The notes under the pieces: model-generated
Databases searched by the model: none
The model's input: the letters and a program-made list of their open reading frames with translations, nothing else
Told to the model about the DNA's origin: nothing
Shown here: positions 51,184-57,985 of the stretch, in pieces
Numbering within the stretch: position 1 is the first letter of the stretch
Layout: every line of letters starts with the position of its first letter
DNA from: Mycobacterium xenopi
GTDB taxonomy: Bacteria > Actinomycetota > Actinomycetes > Mycobacteriales > Mycobacteriaceae
Assembly: GCF_009936235.1 (NCBI RefSeq)
Contig: NZ_AP022314.1
Coordinates: 4,464,001-4,528,000 of the forward strand
Direction of reading: 5' to 3'
Length of the DNA: 64,000 nt
Program-made: the position numbers and the translations under genes

Positions 51184-52653
51184 TCACCGGCCGTGGCCGT
51201 GGCCGCCGCCGAAGCCACCGCCATGCCCGCCGCCGATGCCCGGAATCCCGAAGCCGCCGTGGCCCCAACCGCCGCCGCCGTGGTCACCACCGCGCGGGAC
51301 AATCGGCGGCCCCGGAACGGGAGGGGCGATGATCTGCGGAATTATGGGCGGGAGGATGGGCGGTGGCGCGGGAGCCGGCAGAGCAGGGGCAGGAGCCGGA
51401 GCCGGCGCCGGTATCCGTACGGGTGCTGGCGCCGGAGCGGGGGCTGGAGCGGGTGCTGCGGCAGGAACCGGTGCCGGGACCGCGGCGGGTGCCGGCGCGG
51501 GAGCGGGGGCAGGCGGGGCTGGCACCGCGGCTTTTGGCGGTGGCGCCGGCATTGGTGCGACGACGTTCTGACCCAGGCTCGGCCGCTGGGCGACGTGAGG
51601 GCGGATGGAGACCGCGAGCGAAAGCACCAGTGCCACAACCCCGACCACGAAGATCGTCAACACGCTGATGGCTGCCAGGAACGGCTGGCGGCTGGGCCGC
51701 TCCGCGCCCTGGACACCGAAGTCGGGGAACATGCCGATGCTGAAGTTTTCCTCGCCAGCCGCCGCGGCGTAGGGGCTGGCGTTTTCGTCGGCCGCGAGCG
51801 TGAAAGCCTCGGCGTCTTCGTCGGGGACCGCACTGTAGGCCAGGGCCTCGTCGCCGTCTGCGCCGACGGCCACCTCCGCGGCGGCCAGATATCCGGGAGT
51901 GACCGTGTAGGGATTCACCGCGCCGGTGCCCGGGTCTTGGGCGTAGGCCAGCGCGGCCGTCGACGACGCGAACAGCGGCGCGTTGGCTGAAGCCAGCGCC
52001 GCTCCTCGGGCCAGCGCCGTCTCCGGCTCCTCCGGTGTGCTTAATGGCAGGGGGGTCGCCGCCTCCAGCGCCGGTTTGATCATCGGGATGTCGACACCGG
52101 AGCCGACGACGAACACGCCCTCGGGTTGCGTGTCGAGATTCCTGGCGCCCGAGACCATTTCGATCAGCTTGGCGACCGCTTCGTCGTCGTCGTCAGGCAG
52201 TTGCTCGCGATGCACGTCGGCGATCGATCCGTCAGCGGTGTTCACCACGGCCAGCGTTGCGCTGTCGGGTTCGACGTACAACAGGGCGGTGTGTTCGTAG
52301 TCGGTGGCGCTGCCCACCGTCTGCGCCAGCGCCGCGGCGGCCAAGAATGCCGAGACCAGCATGACGTTTTCGATCTTGCGGGCGACCAGCATGTCCCGCA
52401 GGGCGTTGGCTTGGACCGGGTCTGTCCAGGTCACCCCGATCGAGCGCAGCTGATATCCGGCTTCGGCCGCGCCTTCTCGGGTGCCCAGGATCGCGGAAAT
52501 AACCTGATCGGGTGCCGTCGAGGGGGCCGACTCGTCGCCGTGAGACAGTTCGAAGTTCTCCTCATCGACGGTGGAGCCGTCGGCGTTTTCCCCTTCGACC
52601 AAGACCATCCGGACGGTGGTGGGCGCCATCGACACACCAAGTACGGTGTCCAC
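51184..52653 (-). CDS. DUF7159-like, Pro/Ala-rich single-pass protein (copy 2)
   Basis: 489 aa, the same architecture as copy 1. The first 40 residues differ from copy 1 at few positions, and the block ALARGAALASANAPLFASST is identical in both. One TM helix (FLAAISVLTIFVVGVVALVL), Pro-Ala stalk, and a Gly/His-rich tail. GTG 52653 with GGGAGGG site. 195 bp separate the two; no gene is seen between. Recent tandem duplication is likely. Confidence 0.75.
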   Translation of the reverse strand: MDTVLGVSMAPTTVRMVLVEGENADGSTVDEENFELSHGDESAPSTAPDQVISAILGTREGAAEAGYQLRSIGVTWTDPVQANALRDMLVARKIENVMLVSAFLAAAALAQTVGSATDYEHTALLYVEPDSATLAVVNTADGSIADVHREQLPDDDDEAVAKLIEMVSGARNLDTQPEGVFVVGSGVDIPMIKPALEAATPLPLSTPEEPETALARGAALASANAPLFASSTAALAYAQDPGTGAVNPYTVTPGYLAAAEVAVGADGDEALAYSAVPDEDAEAFTLAADENASPYAAAAGEENFSIGMFPDFGVQGAERPSRQPFLAAISVLTIFVVGVVALVLSLAVSIRPHVAQRPSLGQNVVAPMPAPPPKAAVPAPPAPAPAPAPAAVPAPVPAAAPAPAPAPAPAPVRIPAPAPAPAPALPAPAPPPILPPIIPQIIAPPVPGPPIVPRGGDHGGGGWGHGGFGIPGIGGGHGGGFGGGHGHGR

Positions 52654-52879
52654 TTTCCCTCCCCGTCAGTTCGCTAGCCCGGGCCAGGTCCGGATGGGCT
52701 GCACCGCGATCCGCTGGCCACCTGCTTCGTCGCCGCAGCTGTGTTGCGGCGTCACCCCTCGAAGTTATCTGGACGGGATCAAGTTCTGGCAGGTGCGAGA
52801 TGCTTACGCGCCACGTGCCTGGTAAGTCAACTGTACTGCGGCGATGGGGCGCCCGTCAGGCCCAGATGGCCGACCGCGC

Positions 52880-53449
52880 CTACGACTGGATGAAGTTCTG
52901 GTAATAGCGCGACGGGGTCGGTCCCCGCTGGCCCTGGTACTTCGAACCCGCCCGGGCACTGCCGTATGGGTGCTCGGCGGGGCTGGTCAGCCGCAGGATG
53001 CACAGCTGACCGATCTTCATGCCCGGCCATAGTGTGATCGGCAGGTTGGCGACGTTGGAGAGCTCCAAGGTGATGTGGCCGCTGAATCCCGGGTCGATGA
53101 AGCCCGCCGTCGAGTGGGTGAGCAGACCCAGCCGGCCAAGCGACGACTTGCCCTCCAACCGGCCCGCCAGGTCGTCGGGCAAAGTGCACAACTCCAGGGT
53201 CGATCCCAGCACGAACTCCCCGGGATGGAGCACGAACGGTTCGCCGTCCACCGGTTGCACCAGGCTGGTCAGCTCGTCTTGCTGCTGGGCGGGGTCGATG
53301 TGGGTGTAGCGGGTGTTGTTGAAAACCCGGAATAGACTGTCGAGGCGGACGTCCACGCTCGACGGCTGCACCAGGGCGTCATCGAACGGGTCAATGATCA
53401 GCCGCCCGGCGTCGATTTCAGCCCTAAGATCGCGGTCGGAGAGCAGCAC
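52880..53449 (-). CDS. dcd: dCTP deaminase
   Basis: 189 aa trimeric dUTPase-fold enzyme; in M. tuberculosis (Rv0321) it is bifunctional, deaminating dCTP and hydrolysing dUTP to dUMP. Motifs: LEGKSSLGRLGLLTHSTAGF and FIDPGFSGHITLELSN with the catalytic Glu, and C-terminal YGSARAGSKYQGQRGP. GTG 53449. The 226-bp gap to the DUF7159 gene (52654-52879) shows no feature. In M. tuberculosis dcd and udgA adjoin; here the DUF7159 pair sits between them. Confidence 0.94.
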   Translation of the reverse strand: MLLSDRDLRAEIDAGRLIIDPFDDALVQPSSVDVRLDSLFRVFNNTRYTHIDPAQQQDELTSLVQPVDGEPFVLHPGEFVLGSTLELCTLPDDLAGRLEGKSSLGRLGLLTHSTAGFIDPGFSGHITLELSNVANLPITLWPGMKIGQLCILRLTSPAEHPYGSARAGSKYQGQRGPTPSRYYQNFIQS

Positions 53450-53531
53450 CCGACGAGCGTATCTGCTGATATCCCGCCCGCGATGTTGATGAACGACGCA
53501 ACGCCGGATGCTAGCCTTCCGAAGCGACTGC

Positions 53532-53605
53532 GCCGATGTAGTTCAATGGCAGAACATCAGCTTCCCAAGCTGAGAACGCGGGTTCGATTCCCGTCATCGG
53601 CTCCA
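53532..53605 (+). tRNA. tRNA-Gly (CCC anticodon), integration target
   Basis: 74 nt including encoded CCA. Acceptor stem GCCGATG/CATCGGC, D stem GTTC/GAAC, anticodon stem TCAGC/GCTGA around loop TTCCCAA (anticodon CCC), T stem GCGGG/CCCGT around TTCGATT. All stems pair. Its 3' half is repeated at 57892-57936, marking it as the attB/attL site of an integrated element. Confidence 0.96.
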
Positions 53606-53652
53606 TGTCTACCTCGGCTTTCGCCCGTCTGTCCTACGCGCGAGGGGCGCGC

Positions 53653-53668
53653 GGTCCCGTAACGGTCC
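53653..53668. repeat. 16-bp repeat near attL
   Basis: GGTCCCGTAACGGTCC, identical and in the same orientation as 57728-57743. It lies 47 bp inside the left end. Possible integrase arm-type binding site. Confidence 0.6.
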
Positions 53669-53772
53669 TGTACAGCGCTGACGCGTACCGGCACCGATAA
53701 CAACTCGGGGTATGTCGGACCGTCGTGAGATACTGCTCGGCCGGGCAAAGCACGACGAGATTTGGGATCTGA

Positions 53773-54684
53773 ATGGGCAAGGAGAAGAAGCGGCCGCGAC
53801 AGGTACGGCGGCTCGACCCTTTGGGCCGGGACACAGGTAGCGCCGCCCCGGCCAAGCGGGACGGAGGCACGCTTGAGGCCTCGTTCGTCACGCACCAGGA
53901 TTCCGTGCTGCCAGTGAAGCTGAACTTCCCGCCGCCGCTCGCGCATCTGGGTTCCGAACTATCGACGTTCGACTACCAGTGGCAGCTCTTGACGTACGCG
54001 TTCAACCTCCCTGACCCAGCAGACTTCCCGGCGCTGCCAGGGCAGATTCCCGATAAGGAGCTGCGTAGGCTCACCAGGTTTATCGACGTATGCGAGAAGA
54101 CGGCCAAGTACACCGTCGTCGCGCACAAAGGCGGTATCACGCTGAAGGGCGAGCACGGGAACTGGGAGCTGGAGGTGAACGAGACCGAAGATGAGGAGAC
54201 AGTGGGCTTTGCCGTGCGGTTCCGCCAGCTGCACGAGAATTCTACGGGGGAGCCCGACTTCTCCTCCGTAATGAACATCTTGGAGAAGTACGCGCGTCAG
54301 TTCACCGACGAGCACACCGACACGCGCACAGACATGCTCCAACAGTGGAGGAAGGCCCGCGCAAAGCTGATGAATCGACCCCTCCAGAACATCGTGTGCC
54401 GCATGGTGCTGCAGAAGGACGGCTTGACCCCCGACCAGATCGATGAGCACGCGATGTATAACGAAGCCAACCCGGCCGAAATTATCAACTTTTTCAACTA
54501 CGGCGAGCTCATCCACTACGGCAAGCACAGCGAGGAGTACGACAAGCTGGCCGAGGACGCCGAACTTGAGGCCATCCAGCACAACAACTTCAAGCAGGCC
54601 ATGCTCGGCTTGATACACCTGTACTTCGGTTTCTCCGAAGTGATCCGGTCGGCTATCGGTCTCAAGCGCGCCCAAGCGGCGTAG
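53773..54684 (+). CDS. Unrecognised cargo protein of the tRNA-Gly element (gene A)
   Basis: 303 aa, no family recognised. A basic N-terminus (MGKEKKRPRQVRRLDPLGRD), a middle part with alternating strands (YTVVAHKGGITLKGEHGNWE, then a strand-rich FAVRFRQLHENS), and an all-helical C-terminal third with FFNYGELIHYGKHSEEYDKL. The HYGKH cluster in a helical end recalls HEPN-type proteins, but the canonical R-x4-6-H is not present, so this is only a hint. No signal peptide or TM. ATG 53773 assumed. The next gene starts 15 bp downstream, so the two are probably co-transcribed. Confidence 0.75.
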   Translation: MGKEKKRPRQVRRLDPLGRDTGSAAPAKRDGGTLEASFVTHQDSVLPVKLNFPPPLAHLGSELSTFDYQWQLLTYAFNLPDPADFPALPGQIPDKELRRLTRFIDVCEKTAKYTVVAHKGGITLKGEHGNWELEVNETEDEETVGFAVRFRQLHENSTGEPDFSSVMNILEKYARQFTDEHTDTRTDMLQQWRKARAKLMNRPLQNIVCRMVLQKDGLTPDQIDEHAMYNEANPAEIINFFNYGELIHYGKHSEEYDKLAEDAELEAIQHNNFKQAMLGLIHLYFGFSEVIRSAIGLKRAQAA

Positions 54685-54699
54685 CCGAGGGGCGGCGCA

Positions 54700-56079
54700 A
54701 TGCTTACGCAACGGCTCGTGTGGGGCGGGGGAACGATCACCTCGTTGGTTATGAGCTACTTGGCGTGGGCGCAAGTTGAGAATCAGCTCGCCAGGTGGTC
54801 GTTCGGCATCATCTTTGGTCTGCTGTTCGTGGCCTCGATGGTCATGTTTCCATGGGGACAGAACGACGACGGGTCCGCCCGTCGGCTCGCCAACCTTGCG
54901 GTGCGTGGCAATAAGAATGCGACTATCGGTGTGGGCGACGGCGCAACTCTGTCTGGCGTCATTCAGCACGCTGGTAAGGGTGACATCATAGCCGTAACGG
55001 TTACTGCCGCTGACGCTAGGCAGATATCAATCGACACTGGGCGCAACGAATTAAGCCGCGACACAAAGGCAATCACGATGCCCGATGCCAGGGCGGCCGT
55101 CGAACAGACGCTCAATGAGCGTTTCGGCGAGTTGACCGACTCGCTGATCGAGCACATTAATGAAAGGGACGCAACGCTATTCAACCGCTTTGCTGATCCC
55201 CGGTTCCTCGGCCCGCTGGGCGTTGCACATCGGTCCTATGCTGAGCTCGGCAGTGAGGAGCTTAGAACAACCCTTTCGCGACTGCTCACAGACCTCGCAG
55301 AGCAGCCAGCCGGCGAACGCTGGGAGATCTTTTTGCGCCAAGCAGTAGAGGTCACAAGGGTTTTGACGAAAGAGCACGTCAATTCCCTTGCAGTCAAACT
55401 GATTATCCAATTGACACTTGCTGTGCCGTATGACACCGACCAGCTAATCACAGCGCTGGACACGTTGTTGAGTCCTTACTACGAGCGCATAGCCACAAGC
55501 AATTGGGACTACCAGTACATGAGCTCTACCGGCGTCTGCCAAGATGGTCAGCTCGGAGCGTTCGCCACCGAGATCTACCAATCCTTATACGAGAAGTACC
55601 GAAACTCAATGTATCCGGCTCTCAGGACCACCGATCTAGAAGACAAATTCCTAAGCCAAGACGGTCCGTACAACGAGGAGTCTGAAAGGTTGCTGCTTGC
55701 GTACGCGGAGAGTGAAGATGATGTGGTGGTCACCGACAAAGGCACCCTCCTCTCCGTCGAGGGCGCGCGGTTTCGTGTAGCGCCTGATCGCGTCGCAAAG
55801 GTTCTAGACGCGGCCAAGGTAGCTGAAGGTCACCTGACGGAAGCCGAGAAGGAATTGCGCGCAATGGTTCTGGCGCGGACTATCAGCCTTGATGATTTCA
55901 AGAAGCGAATCGCTGAGTTAGGACCCGAACTTGCGGCCCTGCTCGATACGTTGCAAAAGACAGGCGCCTTACACTTCCCGATGCAACCGGTCGGCTTCGT
56001 GTTGGCCCAACACGAGATTCATTCCCGGGCACCGCAACTGGCTGGGCTCGTGGACGAAATCTTCGATGACCAATCCTAA
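54700..56079 (+). CDS. Two-TM cargo protein of the element (gene B), LPO_1073/Vpar_1526-like
   Basis: 459 aa. Two N-terminal TM helices (about 8-24 and 33-51), then a short beta stretch VRGNKNATIGVGDGATLSGV with Gly-Asn repeats, and a helical domain from about residue 130 (NRFADPRFLGPLGVAHRSYAE, LRQAVEVTRVLTKEHVNSLA) that reminds me of the LPO_1073/Vpar_1526 family. That family is of unknown function and often lies in accessory DNA. The C-terminal end is helical. Codon use is less GC-rich than the core genes. Its stop overlaps the integrase remnant on the other strand by 4 bp. A membrane effector paired with gene A is my inference. Confidence 0.72.
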   Translation: MLTQRLVWGGGTITSLVMSYLAWAQVENQLARWSFGIIFGLLFVASMVMFPWGQNDDGSARRLANLAVRGNKNATIGVGDGATLSGVIQHAGKGDIIAVTVTAADARQISIDTGRNELSRDTKAITMPDARAAVEQTLNERFGELTDSLIEHINERDATLFNRFADPRFLGPLGVAHRSYAELGSEELRTTLSRLLTDLAEQPAGERWEIFLRQAVEVTRVLTKEHVNSLAVKLIIQLTLAVPYDTDQLITALDTLLSPYYERIATSNWDYQYMSSTGVCQDGQLGAFATEIYQSLYEKYRNSMYPALRTTDLEDKFLSQDGPYNEESERLLLAYAESEDDVVVTDKGTLLSVEGARFRVAPDRVAKVLDAAKVAEGHLTEAEKELRAMVLARTISLDDFKKRIAELGPELAALLDTLQKTGALHFPMQPVGFVLAQHEIHSRAPQLAGLVDEIFDDQS

Positions 56080-56354
56080 CCACGTAGCGGAATCACGTTG
56101 CCGTAGTCGGGGTTCTGTGCCCGGGCCGCGAGTGCGCCGAGCGCCGCCATGTTGCCGGAGTGGTCGTCGGCGTTGATCAGGTGCGCGTAGACGGTCAGCG
56201 TCGTCTTCACGTCCCGGTGGCCCATAAGCTCCGCAATGTCGATGGGCCGGATGCCCGCAGCGAGGCACAAGCTCGCGTACGTGTGGCGTAGGGAGTGAAA
56301 CGACTGGTCTGGGGACAGCTTCACGGTCGGGGTAAGCCTGTTGGCGCGCACCAC
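56076..56354 (-). pseudogene. Tyrosine recombinase (integrase), C-terminal remnant
   Basis: About 92 codons of a phage-type integrase. The catalytic box II is intact (SFHSLRHTYASL, with H-x-x-R), and GHRDVKTTLTVYAHL gives the second His and the nucleophilic Tyr. The N-terminal arm- and core-binding domains and the first catalytic Arg are absent, and sequence to the right (56355-56586) does not encode them. The gene is therefore truncated and presumably inactive. It explains integration at the tRNA. Confidence 0.88.
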
Positions 56355-56586
56355 CGCGGTCGGTACAGGGCCTTATACCCAGGTGAGCAGGTGGCCCCAT
56401 GAGTCGTGGCCGGGGGCTTTGTGTACCCGGTGCCCGCCCTGGCCACCCGCCGCGCCAGTGCCGCCGAGCTGCCGGTGCGCCGCGCACATGGCTACGACCA
56501 TGCTAGGCCGCTGAGCGGCACGCCGTTAGTCGGTCGCCAGGGCGGGTTGAGGGGCCACGGGCCAGGCTCCCCGCCCCGGCTGCCAG
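56355..56586. other. Gap in the element between integrase remnant and Ymh gene
   Basis: 232 bp. A 38-codon minus-strand ORF (start MCAAHRQLGG) is the only reading frame of note; no homology recognised. This is the place where the missing integrase N-terminus would be expected, so a deletion junction probably lies here near 56355. Confidence 0.5.
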
Positions 56587-57324
56587 CTACTGCTGACCGC
56601 CGCTGAGACGTGCCTCGGCTCGGTCCAGGGCGCGCATCAACAGGCTAGCCGTGGCGAGCATCTCCATCGCCTCCCGCTCACCCGTCTGAAGGCTTGGGCC
56701 GTGCCCACGTGTGTTGCGAAACGCCTGCGCTCCGCCCATAAATAGAAACTTGAAACCCTCACGCTCGTCATCCTTTTGACCTGCATCGGCGTTGTCCGAA
56801 GTGATGTCGAGCAAAGGGTTCTGCTCATTGAAGACGGTAGTCATCAGTCGCTTCCCGATTTCCGATTGCCCCTTCGAGTTCTTCGGGTAGCCGGTCAACG
56901 CCTGCACCCTTTCCTCGACGGCCTTGAAAGCGTTGAAAACGGCGTCGTCGTAGTGACGAGTTGCTATCTGCGATCCACTCGCAGCCGAAATCAACTGGTG
57001 CAGGCCCGGCAGGCTTACAGGTGCCGGCTGGCGTAAGGCGGCTCTACCGGTCACAACTTCGTACTTTGCGCTGGTGTGGTCGAGCATCTTGGTACCGAAG
57101 GGGCTCTGGAACACCTGGACCTCGAGAAGCCGCATCGTCTTGAGCTTGCCATTCGGCAGGGTTTCAGTGACTTCATCGCCTACCTCGACGTCAGCGTCAA
57201 CGCTGAACGTGATGCCATCCTTTTGTCCTAGGTCCTGGCCCTGGATATCGAACTCGGTGACCGTGCCGTCGTCCGCAACGCGGCGCAGCTTCATGGTCTT
57301 GCCTTTTATGCCGTGCGGCAGCAT
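56587..57324 (-). CDS. TIGR02391/Hypoth_Ymh protein with HEPN-like motif (gene C)
   Basis: 245 aa. An N-terminal beta-rich domain (about 1-90, including TMKLRRVADDGTVTEFD) joins a C-terminal Ymh domain: RHYDDAVFNAFKAVEERVQA, NEQNPLLDI, FKFLFMGGAQAFRNTRGHG and MEMLATASLLMRALDRAE. FRNTRGHG fits the HEPN ribonuclease motif R-N-x-x-x-H. Ymh proteins occur in phages and defence-type loci. I predict an RNase-like effector with an N-terminal sensor or binding domain. ATG 57324 has a G-rich ribosome site; ATG 57294 is possible. It follows gene D by 11 bp. Confidence 0.8.
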   Translation of the reverse strand: MLPHGIKGKTMKLRRVADDGTVTEFDIQGQDLGQKDGITFSVDADVEVGDEVTETLPNGKLKTMRLLEVQVFQSPFGTKMLDHTSAKYEVVTGRAALRQPAPVSLPGLHQLISAASGSQIATRHYDDAVFNAFKAVEERVQALTGYPKNSKGQSEIGKRLMTTVFNEQNPLLDITSDNADAGQKDDEREGFKFLFMGGAQAFRNTRGHGPSLQTGEREAMEMLATASLLMRALDRAEARLSGGQQ

Positions 57325-57335
57325 CTTGCGCCCCC

Positions 57336-57656
57336 CTAAGACTTCAGCGTCTCGACTAGCTGCAATTCAAACCACGGCGCGACGCGCATGTAATCGTCGC
57401 GTGTGGACCGCCCCAATATCGGGGCCAGGTACCCGAACCACACCGAGACGCTCGGCGGGGGTCCGTCGTGGTGCTCAATGCGGGTGATCTCGCCGGGGAT
57501 GTTGGCCTGTATGCGCGCGTCGTGGAAGCCCAATTGCCTACCGACGTGGTCGTCGTTCAAGTCGCCCGCCTTGATCGGCGTCGTCGCTACGACGACGTTA
57601 CTTCGGGATCGGCCGTCGAAGACATCGCTGGCGTAAACGTCGGGCTCTTTGCTCAT
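57336..57656 (-). CDS. Small cargo protein of the element (gene D)
   Basis: 106 aa from ATG 57656 (MSKEPDVYASDVF); a TTG at 57686 would add ten residues. Not recognised. Sequence suggests a compact alpha/beta protein (SNVVVATTPIKAGDLNDDHV, PGEITRIEHHDGPPPSVSVW, ending in WFELQLVETLKS). It precedes the HEPN-like gene in one probable operon, so it might be a partner or antitoxin; this is inference from position only. Confidence 0.62.
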   Translation of the reverse strand: MSKEPDVYASDVFDGRSRSNVVVATTPIKAGDLNDDHVGRQLGFHDARIQANIPGEITRIEHHDGPPPSVSVWFGYLAPILGRSTRDDYMRVAPWFELQLVETLKS

Positions 57657-57727
57657 GCAGCTCAGCGTATTAGCAGCCTCCGACAATCATCCGGCGTGTC
57701 GCGCTTCGTGTCGCCCGTGTGTTCGAT

Positions 57728-57743
57728 GGTCCCGTAACGGTCC
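57728..57743. repeat. 16-bp repeat near attR
   Basis: GGTCCCGTAACGGTCC, second copy of 53653-53668, about 150 bp inside the right end of the element. Confidence 0.6.
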
Positions 57744-57891
57744 CCTTAGACGTAGCCGAACTGTAGGCGAACCCTACTCGACCCGTAGACGTACGCCAAA
57801 CACACTAATCCGCAGGTAGCGCCCGGATTCCGGGTTGCTAACCAATGCTTCTACCGGCGGCTCTCGCTCACGCATTCGCACAGCGAGAATA

Positions 57892-57944
57892 CTTCCCAAG
57901 CTGGGAACGCCGGTTCGATTCCCGTCATCGGCTCCACATCTACC
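57892..57944 (+). repeat. attR: duplicated 3' half of tRNA-Gly
   Basis: Matches tRNA-Gly from the anticodon loop to past CCA. The last 25 bp (57912-57936) are identical to 53581-53605; two substitutions in the upstream part (A to G and G to C) would weaken tRNA pairing. It lacks a 5' half, so it is not a functional tRNA. A short inverted repeat (CTCTCGCT/AGCGAGAA, near 57860-57890) lies just inside. The stretch 57657-57891 holds no gene besides the 16-bp repeat. Confidence 0.9.
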
Positions 57945-57985
57945 AGCGCGAATACTGTTCGCACCGTTCGATTCTGGGCCTCGCC

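Larger units (their letters stand above)
53606..57891. mobile_element. 4.3-kb integrative element in tRNA-Gly
   Basis: Bounded by the intact tRNA-Gly (attL) and a decayed copy of the tRNA 3' half (attR, 57892-57944). It carries an integrase remnant and four cargo genes in two strand-opposed pairs, has a visibly lower GC content in places than the flanking core genes, and a 16-bp repeat near each end. No replication, structural or conjugation gene is seen, so it is a small satellite-like or decayed phage element that now cannot excise by itself. Confidence 0.82.

Noticed and set aside
53606..57891. Complete prophage
   Set aside because: No capsid, terminase, portal, tail, lysis or repressor genes; only an integrase remnant and cargo.
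57892..57944. A second tRNA-Gly gene
   Set aside because: Only the 3' half is present, with no acceptor or D arm 5' part and with pairing changes; it is an attachment-site remnant.
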